Source: Isoetes taiwanensis (Eukaryota; Streptophyta; Lycopodiopsida; Isoetales; Isoetaceae). Taken from it: a stretch of 64,000 nucleotides of DNA. The notes under the pieces were generated by a model, which was given only the letters and a program-made list of their open reading frames with translations, had not been told where the DNA came from and made no database searches. The stretch is from positions 923,395-987,394 of the forward strand of contig JAJEKV010000079.1 in NCBI GenBank assembly GCA_021234155.1, written 5' to 3'. Positions 23,460 to 34,616 of this stretch are shown here, one piece after another. Numbering within the stretch: the stretch's first letter is position 1; every line of letters begins with the position of its first letter. Position numbers and translations under genes: made by a program.

Positions 23460-25800
23460 ACAGCTATTAGATCTTCAAATATCATCAGGGCATATCCTTC
23501 GGCTCGGGCTTTGACCTCATCCTCGAACCTTTTGGCCCTTGAAGTGCTTCAAAACCAGCCAGCCCTCTGGGGACATACACGAGGCGGTGGGAGCAGTACT
23601 ACTGGCCGGCTCTATGACCGGCTTGGGGCAGCATGCGCCCATACCCCGCAGGGATGGCCCCCCATTGGTTCGTGGATGAGGATGTTGAGGAGGGCACACA
23701 GCGGCTAGCTAATGGGAAAGCGGTGACACCGATGGTATCGAGGCGGAGTTACTCAAATTAGGCGAGGCGTGCTTGTCTTGGTCCTCACCTACCGTCCATG
23801 AGCATTGCGAGGAGGGTTTCCCAGACAATGGACCCTGGCGGGGTTGTTCCCATTCTAAGCGGGCGACCCACCTTTGTCAAGGCCAATTCACTGGGACGAT
23901 CATGGTCGATTCGTATTTGCCAAGCTGTTGGGGCATTCTCGGCAGCAGTTGACATTTGGGCCGGCGGCCGGATCACGAGAGCCCTCCACCGCGAGGCGGG
24001 CTTCGACCCCGCCACTCAACGATTGACCATATCTTTACAGCGGGCATCGATTGAAGACAAATGGAATCACCGGGGACTTGTATTGCTGCTTTGTGGACTT
24101 CGCAAAGGCTTTTGATCAGTCCCACAGGAAAAGTTGTGGGCTAGGATCGTCAATGGGGCTCCATTGCCACGTGGCGAGGAAATGCCATATACGTTGTATG
24201 AGAGTTGTTTTAGCGGGGATGCGTTCCCGGCCCAAGCATTTACCAAGAGTATCGGTCCCCAGGGTTGCCCCCTCTTGCTCTACTCGCACGGCCTCTACAT
24301 TGATCGCTTAGAGCCCGGCTTCGAAAGCATGGGGATGGCATACATCTTTTAACTGGGTCATCCGCCTCATCTATCGCGGGCGATGTTGGCTCGCCGCCCA
24401 CACCCCTTAAGATATCGCGGTCCTCACCGGATGCCCTCGACACATTTTGTCGCTATTTCGCACATCGCTGGCGTCAATCGGCCAGGACTGGGGTGGTTCT
24501 CATATCCTCTTCCGCCACCCCATGCCTCCTCGCACTCACATATCTGGGATGTACCAAGGGGCGCCAATCACACCTACAAGTACCTAGGGGTGGAGTTCCC
24601 CTCCACGCCTCCGGCTGAGGCGCCTATCCGCTTATGTGACAAAGAAATGGTGGAAGCTGCTTTATGCAATGCGTAACAACAACCACCGTGCGGTAGCTAT
24701 ATGATTGGGGCCATCACCACATCTGCTCCTACCGGTCGAGCTGCCCTTCACAGACGGGTCGAGGTGTTTGGGGCACCTCGCCTCTTTGACGACCGAATGA
24801 CTTGGCAAAAGCGTAAAGTACTTTTTGGCACGCACTTGGGGTGAAACCTTCAGCCCCTATCGGTTCCCTTTCAGAAACCGATTCTGTCCGCTTAAGCCCT
24901 TGATAGACACATCGCCTATTTTCGTAAAGTGGTTACTATGGGTGATGCCTCGGCCCCACTGGCTTACACCGTGGGCCATGAGTCCGCAGCCGCTTAGGGC
25001 CTGCTGGAGGGTAAGAGAGACATGGATTCGCCAGATGGAACGCGTCACGGGCACGAGGTCCTGACATACCGGCCTGACCCGATGTCGGACAAATTGGGGG
25101 AGTACCTAGATGCTTGTTTCACTTAGCAGCTCGGGGACCCCATTGCTCTGTAGCGAGGTCAAAATGGCCCATTACAAGGAGCACATCAACCCCGTGTGAG
25201 CTAGCCCGGGCCCACAGCTCTACCCTGCGTTCCCAGCCGCCCCCGAAAAGCCGCCAGGCTCATTGCCTCCATTCTCAAGACAGCCCACCATCTTCGTGAT
25301 CGAGGCGGGAATGGATTAGGGAGCCCGCCCGGGGAGCAGAGCTCTGTCAGTCTTTGTCAAGCGTGCCGCTTGAGGATGAGTCTCACACTTTCGAGTTGCC
25401 CATTCGGTGGTCGGGCCACATCGCTCCCCTTAGTACATTTTGACGCGATGCCCTTGCATTCTTGATGAACACACCGAGTCGATCGTGCCCCGTCATACAT
25501 CCGAGGTTTGGACCTTGAGTCACCTTTGCCCCCTTTGCCGGGTCGTCCACGACCAGGCACCACTGGGGGTGGTGCATGACCTCAGATATATTGGGATGTT
25601 TTACGCATTTTATATGATTAGCATCAATTTTGTCGGTAATTCGATTGTCGCCACCCGCGGTTTTTCCTCGAAAACCCTTCTTGGCGGGGTTTTAATCCAG
25701 GCGATGAATCCACTTGTCGCTGCGTTTTATATTAGGTCCCATAGACCGATTGGTCTCCGTGGGCGATAAAAGTAACTTCCTTCCTTCCTTCTTTCCTTCC
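23460..25800 (+). mobile_element. GC-rich LINE (RT onward) with TTCC-rich 3' tail
   Basis: Multiple + frames show PRHSTIDHIFT (about 24010), DLYCCFVDFAKAFD (24070), LPRGEEMPYTLYES (24160), GPQGCPLLLYSHGLYIDRLE (24260-24320), HTYKYLGVEFPS (24570) and HLCPLCRVVHD near the C-terminus (25530). These are non-LTR RT motifs and a downstream Cys motif. The element ends in AACTTCCTTCCTTCCTTCT and further TTCC (25770-25800). At least one frameshift separates motif blocks. It stops about 190 bp upstream of the MCTS1 start codon. Confidence 0.8.
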
Positions 25801-25990
25801 TTTGCCCGTTTAAAGGGGGCAATCTAAAAACCACCAGAAATAGAAATATATGTGCCTTTATTTCGAGGCAACCAGACAAAAATGTGGACCAGTAAATCAT
25901 TCCGAGCTGGAAATTGATCCCTTTGGTTCAATAATACTTGCAAATTTAGGGTTTCTTCGGGCTCTGCTGGAGTTAGATCCCCTCATCGCC
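25801..25990 (+). promoter_or_regulatory. MCTS1 5' region between LINE tail and ATG
   Basis: About 190 bp is all that separates the LINE tail from the MCTS1 start. No clear TATA box is visible. The promoter may be TATA-less or lie inside or beyond the LINE. The start context is CGCCATGTT. Confidence 0.4.
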
Positions 25991-27481
25991 ATGTTTAAAA
26001 AGTAAGTCCTTTCTCTTGCTCTATTGCTACATCCAATCCGTTTCTTCATCAATGTGGCCTTGTGTTTCTGTGCATTCAGATTTACGTCAGAGGAAATAAG
26101 TTCTCAAAATCAAGTAAAAGCCTCTGTTCAACGGAAGATTCGGTCAAACATTGCAGAAGAGGTTAGTTTTTTAACTTCATTTCTTGATATGTAATTTTAA
26201 ATTAATCTGTTGCTTTATTTGTCCCTTGTAGTATCCGGATCTGGAGCCTATGCTCGATGACATTTTACCTAAGAAGTCCCCACTAATTGTTGCAAAATGG
26301 TATTTTTTGAATATTTTGCACAGCAATAGGAGAATATCTTGTCCATATCTTGTCCATTGTACTCCACGTTGTAAGTGTAACACCAAGTCGCTTTCGAAAT
26401 AAGTGCCTCATTGCAAAGTCAATAAAACAATATTGTGATTGGGGTTCACATTGGATAAAGGATTGTAAGATGGTGCGCTTTATTAAAAACATGCAGAGGT
26501 GGCTTTATCTGATCATACTAGAACTATGCATGCCCTGAATCCTGAAGGTCATGAGCTCAGTTAACAGTGCCTGTGGTTGAAATCTATGTCAGTAGTTTAG
26601 CATGTGAGATGTTTTCATTTTAAAGTTAAGAGCCAATCAAAGTAAATCAAGGAAAGAGGAATTTTACCAATTCTTCCTGGTTAAATATTTTTTAGATTGG
26701 AAATAGGACTTGTGCTTTCTGTCTTATGGGGACTGATATATTTCTCTAATTACAGTCAAAATCATATTAATTTGGTAGTTGTCAACAATGTGCCACTCTT
26801 TTTCAATGTACGGGATGGGCCTTATATGCCAACATTACGGCTGCTACATCAATGTAGGATTTTTCACACATTTTTACAGAGTATTTTTTGTTCTAGCTGG
26901 GTTTATTGTTAGTAAGTTCTCTTTCGAAAATTAACCTAAAATACATACTTTACAGATCCATCTATCATGAAGAAATTTCAAGTCGACAGGGGTGCAATTA
27001 AGTTTGTTCTTGCAGGAGCAAATATTATGTGCCCAGGCCTCACTTCCCCTGGTGGTGCATTGGACAGTGACGTCGAGGCAGAAAGTCCTGTTGTGAGTTG
27101 TTTGGTGCTCTCAATTTTTCAGAAAATTGCACATTGCTGTTGTTTAATGGCTGACTTTACAGGCAATAATGGCAGAGGGTAAGCAACATGCACTTGCAAT
27201 TGGATTCACAAAGATGTCAGCAAAAGACATGTAAGATTTCTGTAGATAGTATCTAGCAAGCCGATGCTTTCTGATGTCCTTTAAAGGATAATCTTTCCTT
27301 ATTACTTTATTGGTTTTACAGAAAGAACATCAACAAGGGGATTGGTGTGGACAACATGCACTATCTTAATGATGGGTTATGGAAGGTGGGTGAAGTTTGA
27401 GCCTTTAGTTATGAACACGTCCTTTTCCCGGCTTGCTGATATTGTGACTTCATTTGTGTGCAGACATTGCATTTGGATTGA
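25991..27481 (+). CDS. MCTS1: MCTS1/MCT-1 (Tma20) translation re-initiation factor, complete, 8 exons
   Basis: Predicted 181 residues, the same length as human MCTS1. With DENR, this cytosolic factor binds the 40S ribosome and acts in post-termination recycling and re-initiation. Coding exons: 25991-26001, 26080-26161, 26232-26299, 26756-26853, 26956-27092, 27163-27230, 27322-27385, 27464-27481; all GT-AG with matching phases. The N-terminal MCT domain (residues 1-about 90) includes [17 protein letters not shown] and [16 protein letters not shown]. The PUA domain (about 92-172) includes [38 protein letters not shown] and [18 protein letters not shown]. The first coding exon is only 11 nt and the last 18 nt. 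All motifs are intact with no stop, so it is probably functional. A broken copy is at 50231-51640. Confidence 0.95.
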
Positions 27482-27950
27482 ACTGGACAAGCCAGACCTG
27501 GCAGGCTTTCATCACATCCTTTTGTAATCATGGCACTTTATGGAGAAAATTGTCCAAGATTTTAGTTGAGGCAACTTAATTTATAACCATAGTTGTAAGT
27601 CATGTCAGGGCAGCAAGCCAGGAATATTGTATCTGAAGAAGTTGTATATCAGATCACAAAGGGTGCCCTGCTTGAAAAGTTCATGATAAATTTTGTAATT
27701 GGCTTAGAATGATATCAAAATCTGGTGCTGAGTTGGATTTGTTGTGTCCTTTATGTGCTCGAGCAACAAGTCCTATGAAGGATCCCTTTGGGTTAGGACC
27801 TCCAGATCAATAAGGTGATCAGACATTGCATTGGAACCCACAAAAATAAAAATTTATCCTTGCCCAGCCTTGAAGGACTTCCCTCCCTATTTGTAATTGT
27901 TCACAACCAGAATTCCTACACGAGTACCTTCAGAGCTGTTACAAAATCCT
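27482..27950 (+). other. MCTS1 3' region
   Basis: Probable 3' untranslated sequence followed by unassigned DNA. A + frame near 27720-27800 reads SGAELDLLCPLCARATSP, which could be a Cys-containing LINE C-terminal piece, but it is too short to assign. Confidence 0.35.
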
Positions 27951-28630
27951 AAAAATTGCTTTTCGCGCTCCTTGTGGCTTATCCAAATCTGTGATACTAT
28001 CAAAAGAGAACACACCTAGGAGATTAGGGGTACCTACACATCTAAAAAATGCAGTTCCTTTGCTCTATCAAAAGGTTTAGGTGCAACTATCTTCTCAATT
28101 CACATGCAAAGGAAAAAGTGGAGAGTAACATTGGCTAAAATAAAGCTGCCCTTTTCCCCAATGCCTGTTGGCTTATTTATCAATGAACTAGAGATTCAGT
28201 GATGAATGCGTGTTGGCTTATTTATCAATAAACTAGAGATCCGGTGATGAACTAGAGTGCTGGATCTCTGATAATGGCAGGGATGGTACCATGCTTGGTG
28301 GACGTGTTGCTTTTGCTCTTATATGTTGACGATGATGTCATATTTTCGAGGAGTGCCAATGGTTTGCAAAGGCACTTGGATGCTCTCTCATCTTTTTGTG
28401 AAGCGAGAGACACGATCGTCAATCTAGGGAAGACAAAAGTAACACGATCGTCGATTTAGGGAACATAAAAGTAATGATCTTTGGCACGGGGACGGTAAAT
28501 GGTTTTAATTTTCTTTTCAACGGTAAAATCTTGTCCACTTATAACCATAGGCTTAATAGTTTGACCAGAATTAACAAGATGCTGCGCATGGAGGGTTGCC
28601 CTCCGTGACCCAAGGGTGAAGTGGCTTAAA
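27950..28630 (+). mobile_element. LINE RT fragment
   Basis: Frames give RLGVPTHLKNAVPLLYQKV, VESNIG followed by a broken GCPLSP-type block, VGLFINELEI (duplicated at 28170 and 28225), LLLLYVDDDVIFS, GLQRHLDALSSFCEARD, VNLGKTKV, then VMIFGTG and FLFNGKI. This is the RT order of plant LINEs; the catalytic box reads YVDD. Short internal repeats (MRVGLFINKLEI region; AAGTAACACGATCGTC) show local duplication. Inactive. Confidence 0.8.
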
Positions 28631-28745
28631 TCATGCTTCAAAGTCATGTTTTCACAATCAATCAAAATTGCTTCTTTGAAATAATACAATACTTGCATGA
28701 GTTAATCAGTTATCCCATTCCAGTGGATGATGATGATGATTATGA

Positions 28746-29441
28746 TTATGATTGTGCCTGGACGTTTGGTCTCCAGGAAATCAAATTGGCCCTTCCAAAT
28801 TCAATCATGAAAGAAGCAACAACTTGCAGCGGCCGTCTGCCGGAGATTATAACAAGCAAAACAACTTCAAAACTATACACATCTGATTTCTCTGTTAAAA
28901 TTCCTCCTCCGCCATATTCCGGTGCTACATAGCACACAGTTCCTCTCATGCTTGGCATAGAACTGGCTCCCTTGCTTGATTCATCGATATTGGAAGATCT
29001 TTCCCTTTTTTTCATCCATTCTTGGCTCAAATCCGTGCTGCCTAAATCCATCTTCTGCGAAAAGTCTCGCCCCTTTTCCTGCATCTGGCTAAAATCGAAA
29101 CTGGACCAATTCAAACTTTCTCTGTTCTTCAAATCCGGTACCCGCCTAATTCATCCATCCACCATCTTTTGGGCTCATTTTTTTCTTCCTTCGGTCGGAT
29201 TTGAAGCAGGAGAATGGGCGGATTCGTAGTTTTTCCCTCGAATTTTCGATTTCTTTTGCTTCTTCTTTGTAGATTGATGCAATGCTTTGTCTGGTGTCCA
29301 ATCTCTTATGTTTGATCGGCCAGCAGTTACTTGGCTAGCGAACCAATCGACGGTATAATCCTTTCTGTTTTCTGCCCCTTGCCCATCGATTTTTTTTGCC
29401 CACCAATCTTCGATTTTTGCTTTCCTTCGAGCAAGAAGCAC
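28746..29441 (-). pseudogene. Receptor-like kinase remnant (activation segment to subdomain IX)
   Basis: The minus ORF 29132-28746 contains [40 protein letters not shown] and RRPLQV, followed by [10 protein letters not shown]. This is the kinase activation-loop/APE region and subdomain IX of the plant family that includes Arabidopsis At4g25390. The upstream minus ORF 29441-29175 (KIEDWWAKKIDGQGAENRKD, DYTVDWFASQV) resembles the linker between kinase subdomains in that family. A stop/frameshift at about 29150 separates them. SFG is SFE, and the nucleotide-binding and HRD lobes are absent. A truncated pseudogene, perhaps carried in by an element. Confidence 0.75.
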
Positions 29442-29689
29442 CGGTTAGCCGGTTTCTACATTGGCTAACTAGCAACATAATTGACCGCCAGTTTACACCC
29501 AATAATGGGTTTGGAGCAGTTATTGTTATGTTTCGAGTATATACTAACATATACTTAGAATATGCCACAAACCCACATGAACAAGGGTTTGCCCCCTTAG
29601 GGGCAACCCAAAAGTTGGCAATGCTTCCGCTTCTGTTCATCTTCTGCATAAAAATAAGGAGCCTGTGACCACTAACTTAGCCAAATTCG

Positions 29690-31358
29690 ATTTCGTAAAT
29701 CGTAACTATTTCTGGCTGAGTCTTGATTGACACATTTGAAATGCCATAATTTTATTGGTCCACGATTACCTTATACTTTAAAAAGAAGAATCTGCAGTGG
29801 TTCATTATTACCTTAGACCTTGAAGCTTCTTTGACGCTTTTTTTTTCCTAGCCAATGGTTTTGACAATCCCCACAAAATCCTAGCCATAGCTAATCAGAA
29901 TTTTTTTTTACTTTACCACAAGATTAGGCATATGTATAATAAGATATCGAATGAAATAACCCATCAGGTTGGCAATGAGAACAAGTGTTTCATTCATAGA
30001 TGGCAGTGGGAATTGTTGCACACTCATAACAAACAAGACAAATAACAACTTCCTCCTCTTATTGTAGTCCATTAAGGCATAAAGGAATTGCACATTCACA
30101 ACAAACAAGTCAAATAGCAACTTCCTCCTCTTACTGTAGTCCATTAAGGCATAAAAGCAAAAGATCGCTTCAGATGCAATCAAGCCTATATCGTTTGTAT
30201 GGTTTGGACAGTTTTGATGTAGCATTCTTCATATCTTTTGCATAGATCAACCTTGGGCACACATATAAAGCATCACTTAGACTTTGAAAGTGTATATAGT
30301 TCAAAGTTTGTTCTATTCTATTCTTATATAAGGTACATGCAGAGGAGGTTTACCACAAAAAACACCTCCATACCAAGAATAAGAGATCATAGCAAATCTA
30401 CACAATAAACTCTATTGCAATTGATCAATATGCACAAATTGTAACAAGCAAACCCTGAAACAAGGATGACCAATTTGCATAAAGAAACCACGTTCTTACC
30501 CTTCCAAGCACCAAATATCCTAAACTCCCTATCCTATCCTGCATGCTTTCATCGCATACAAAGAAACATGAACTTTCATTCCGTCTTATAGATTAGAAGC
30601 ACAAAAAATTATTTAAGCTGTGTAAAAATTTCAAGAAATCTTAGGGGCCTTATAATATATAGTCCTAGGACCCCCAAATCATTTTGCTACATTTTTGGCT
30701 TTGTGTAAGTAATTTGTTATTGGTTTCTTACTCTTTTGATGAGTATTAGATACATGAATGCAAATGCTTATGAAGCCAGTTAATTCATGTAAAAAATATC
30801 ATCTCACTTCTAATAATACCATTCCATTGAGAGTGAGGAAATGGCTTTTCAAATCACATGCTCATAAAGCGATAAAAGTACACATTAAGTGTTTGTTATG
30901 ACTCTGTTTCAACAAAGCATTCTTTGAAAGCCATGAGATCAAGGGCATCTTGTCATATTCCCACTAAGATTGCAGATAGTCTCCCAGTTTGATTGGATCA
31001 ATCTTGAGAACAAAAATTCAATATCTTAAATTTGTCACGCAAGTGTCAATAATTTGGTCAGTCTATGAAAGCATGTCGTTCATCTTTAATTGTCATTAAA
31101 CAGCATAATGGACATAATCATGCCTCTATCCGAGCTATTTAGAAAAAGTTATGGCCCTTGAAGGCAAGAGACCTCTTTTCTCCACAACTTAAACTTGACA
31201 CCTTCAAATCTAACTAGTTTAGCCCTCTCATAACTAGGCCAGCACACATCCTAACTATGGAATTTGGGGTAGTTTAACCTCAGACTAAGTCTCCAACAAC
31301 TAACCAACCTAACGAGTTAGACTATGGCCAGTGCAATGGTTTGGTCTGCCAAAATCAT
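29690..31358 (-). other. Non-coding region left of LTR2, probably internal element sequence
   Basis: It lies downstream of the LTR2 primer-binding site on the minus strand, so it should be retroelement interior, but no gag or pol motif is visible. It is AT-rich with a 72-bp tandem repeat near 30011-30158. Confidence 0.35.
29908..30225 (-). CDS. Unrecognised 105-residue ORF with two 24-residue repeats
   Basis: Contains FYALMDYSKRRKLLFDLFVV and then LYALMDYNKRRKLLFVLFVM, spaced exactly 24 residues (72 bp) apart. No family recognised. Transcription is unproven. Confidence 0.3.
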   Translation of the reverse strand: MLHQNCPNHTNDIGLIASEAIFCFYALMDYSKRRKLLFDLFVVNVQFLYALMDYNKRRKLLFVLFVMSVQQFPLPSMNETLVLIANLMGYFIRYLIIHMPNLVVK

Positions 31359-31370
31359 GCTCTGATACCA
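31359..31370 (-). other. Primer-binding site of LTR2 element
   Basis: On the minus strand TGGTATCAGAGC, the exact site complementary to the 3' end of plant initiator tRNA-Met, one base from the LTR end. Confidence 0.8.
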
Positions 31371-31371
31371 C

Positions 31372-33211
31372 TGACGCTCCCAGAATCCATATGATGCTCC
31401 CATCATATAAATACGAGAATTCCCCTCCTGTGGCAACTACATCACCATGGAAGGACCCTCCTTCTAACTTGGACCACTTGGGATGTCCAAGTGTCCGGGC
31501 GAGGACCACGGAGGTGCCATTCGTCCCACGTCCTCTATGGGAGTCCTATACAGTGGAAGCGTACATACATGTTAGCACACATCAATCATGCTCAAAATAA
31601 TATACCACCATGAAGGGTGGTCCATCCATCATCATCATATACATGGTAATACAAGTACAAGATAACATAAGCAATATACCATAAACAAGGGCTCTACCCT
31701 GGGCTGAGACTCCATGGGGTCGACTGACGGTCAGGGCCTCAAGATAACAGCAGACAGAGGTATAACATGGCATTAGCTGGCATAGAACAATGGCTAGGGT
31801 AGTCCATCTATCCATCTCTCCTGTGCACACTTTGCAGATAGGTTGAAATATGCTATGGCGTGATTGTAGCCTCCCAGAGACACAATCTCATGGAATCACC
31901 CTATCAGACTACTCTGGGTTACATTTCCCCCGTCCCGATGAGGCAGGTCAGGGAGGCGTCCCCTCCCCGGGCATGACAGATCCCTGGGTGTGCTAGAAAA
32001 CATGTGCCACATTAGTGACCCCCAAAAATCCGCATCAGATAAGAAGGCGGAGTTCATCCCCCTGGCAGCCAAACTGACAGGGGCCATCCACCTGACACCA
32101 ATCCTTGGCAATGGATCAATGAGGAAGAATGGATGGGTCATTTGCCCCGTCTTCCCTCGGGGCCGTCCTAGCTGCGGAAGCGTGAATAAACATAAGCACA
32201 TGACATCAATACATCAACAAAGTCACCTCGAAGGGTGAATACATCATAACATAACATGTGTAGCAACAACATCAGCAACATCAACATAGGAGGAGTCTTA
32301 CCCAAGGCTCAGACTCAAAGGGGATCGACTGACGGCTTGGGTCTCCAGAATTCAATGCAGACAGAATTCATGGCAATTGGATTGGGCTGGCGGGTGCATA
32401 GCCAAAAGGGCTATTGCTGGGTTGCATCTCCCCAGTCCCGATGAGGCAGGAGGAGAGTCACCTTCCCTCCAGGAGGGCTCTTGTACACGGGCCGCATTAA
32501 TTGGGAATTAATGAGGCTATCTAGGATCATCTGCTACTGAAGGTTTCAGGGTCTCTACCCCCCTTCCCACATACACAAGAGAGCATAGAATGGAACATCA
32601 TCAACATCAAAGAACTGAAATACTGAATAAGATCTAATCTATCTTACCTAAATATACGAGGTTAGGCTCTTTCGTTAGGACTGTTGATCTTGGGATCTGC
32701 AAGGCTGATAGGACTGATCTAACATACTATCCTAACTCATTGCCGGGCTAAGAGGCGGCTTTGCACAATAGAATCACAAGTTACCTGATCCTTGGCTAGC
32801 TCCAGCTCCCCAGATTGCGTCCATGCCTTTGTTCTTGCTGAAGACTGCTACTCCTGATGAATCTAATGTGCAAAGGCGGCTCATCAGCGCCTGGCAATGC
32901 GAAATGGCAGCTTGCCTTAGCCGGAATGGCTCAGGGAAGCCCAAAATGCGAAAGAAGAAAGGTTTAGGGTTTCCCCTTTTTGTTCCTTATATATGTGAAC
33001 TTTTAGGGTTAGGTTAGAAGGGACCAAATGGGGTATTGCCACTTGGCAAGGGGGTTTTAATTGCATATGTTTAATATACATGTGCAACATACAAGGTTGC
33101 CCCCTAGGTGCAACCCTTTACGGCTCTCAAGTACTTGTCATGATGACATGTACGTGTGATGTGGCAGTATAATATACGTATTCAGATCGTATGTTATGCT
33201 AGAATGTCACA
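31372..33211 (-). mobile_element. Complete LTR (LTR2), minus orientation, about 1.84 kb
   Basis: On the minus strand it starts TGTGACATTCTAGC and ends GGGAGCGTCA, directly followed by a tRNA-Met primer-binding site, so it is a 5' LTR. It carries TATATAAG at about 32987-32994 and a leader ATG at 32824, about 165 nt downstream. It is the same family as LTR1 on the other strand. It sits within or against a related older LTR (33212-33978). Confidence 0.85.
32785..32824 (-). CDS. Putative LTR leader exon, MDAIWGAGASQGS, ending at a splice donor
   Basis: Thirteen codons plus one base from ATG at 32824 to CAG|GTAACTTG (exon end 32785). Start residues MDA, end residues SQGS, phase-1 donor and distance from the TATA box all match the leader in LTR1 despite wide divergence between the two LTRs. 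In copy B the same donor is scrambled (about 56695). Splicing is inferred. Confidence 0.4.
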
Positions 33212-33978
33212 GACCCATACCCGACCTACATTCAGTGACCGAGTATAAGCCTAGACTATAGAGGTCTTGTAGCCAAGCTAGGCAAGGCCCCACCCCCGAT
33301 TCACCATCATAGCTGTTATCTGGTGCTGAATCACAACATAGCATCCACAACCAGATGGGCTCTTGTGCACAGGCCGTATTTACTGGGTCTTAAAGGCTCT
33401 AGCTAGAGACATCTCTACTTCTAGGAAGCTTTCAGATCTCTACCCTCCCTTAACCCCAGATACACAGGAGAAACAAAAAGAGAGAACACAATCATTACCA
33501 AAGTATCCATCATCATCTTAGTAAGACATAAAAGAAAAATTAACCATTTCATCTAATCAGAGAAGGGTTAGCTGAAGTACTAGGGACTAATCGGTCTCTT
33601 GCTAGAGCCATTGTCACGAAAGGCTTCCATTCTTCAAGTCTGGTTATAGCAGTTGGTAGCTCCTCCTTCCTCCAACTCTCCCCAAATCAATTTGGGGCAG
33701 AATTGGGGGATAGGGCCCCGATTTTCCCTCCAAACTTAGCAAGTTCTCCTTGGCCAATTGATTTGGCCAGGTGGCACTGCTTAATTGGCTGATTTTTGCT
33801 AATTAATAACCTAATTAGCCTAATTAGATTATTTACTCATTAATATTTTAGCATAGCTAATAAAAACCCTTTTAGGTTAGCCCGAGTTATCCCCTATTGA
33901 CCCATAAGGATCTAATTATACCCTGGTGACGTATCATAGTATGTATACGTATACCATATAAATACATGGAACGCCACA
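33212..33978 (-). mobile_element. Partial related LTR (LTR3), minus orientation
   Basis: On the minus strand it starts TGTGGCGTTCC (33978). It shares with LTR2 the blocks GGCTCTTGTGCACAGGCCGT and TTTCAGATCTCTACCCTCC (plus-strand reading at 33355-33450, compare 32485-32570). It is cut at 33212 by the LTR2 boundary. An ATG at 33630 opens MEAFRDNGSSKRP, resembling the leaders of LTR1 and LTR2, but no good donor or TATA box is present. Confidence 0.7.
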
Positions 33979-34090
33979 ACCAATTCAGTATAACATGTCC
34001 AGATTTGTTCATATGCTGGGTAGTTGTGCAGAGTGTGGCACTCATCTTCAATGACTCCCTCCTGATAGCACTCCCTCCTGGCATGACTCT

Positions 34091-34474
34091 TCAATCCATC
34101 TGCATGTCTCGATTCGGAGACGGTGTGCGCCTATGCGAATCGAGGCAATTAGTCTGCGCTTCTTCATACGCAGATGGGTACGGAGGTAGCGTTGCCCGTT
34201 CCAATGGGAGATTTATGTGGTGCTGGTAAGGTGCTGTCTTGATCTGTTCAAGGGCGCTGGCATCCCAAAGCTTGTTGAGGAAGCAAGCATCAAGGTATTG
34301 CCTCAAGCAATGGCGATCTGCTTCTGTTTGCACATGTATACACTTGTGCTCCTGCATATTCCATCTGGCTGGCCACTGAGCTCTCCTTTCTCTCCAAGAG
34401 GCCTTGAGGTGATGCGGCCCCATTGCTACGATGTAAGCCAAGTTGGAGAGGCGAGCATCGTCCATATTGGCCAC
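34091..34474 (-). CDS. Unrecognised 127-residue ORF
   Basis: Opens MANMDDARLSNLAYIVAMG and contains WRERRAQWPARWNMQEHKC and LRQYLDACFLNKLWDASALE. Trp/Arg-rich, coding-like, no family recognised. It lies between LTR3 and the 3' end of a minus-strand LINE. The copy B counterpart (about 57930-58320) is broken. Confidence 0.35.
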   Translation of the reverse strand: MANMDDARLSNLAYIVAMGPHHLKASWRERRAQWPARWNMQEHKCIHVQTEADRHCLRQYLDACFLNKLWDASALEQIKTAPYQHHINLPLERATLPPYPSAYEEAQTNCLDSHRRTPSPNRDMQMD

Positions 34475-34616
34475 CTTCTGAAAATAGACAATGTGGCGGC
34501 CAAGGGCTGCCTTTTGAAGATTCTTCGATGTGTTTGAATTATTAGCATGGTCTTCATCAGTAAGTCTTTTGCTAGGTTATATGGACAACCTTGGCAAGGG
34601 TAAAATCTAGATATAG

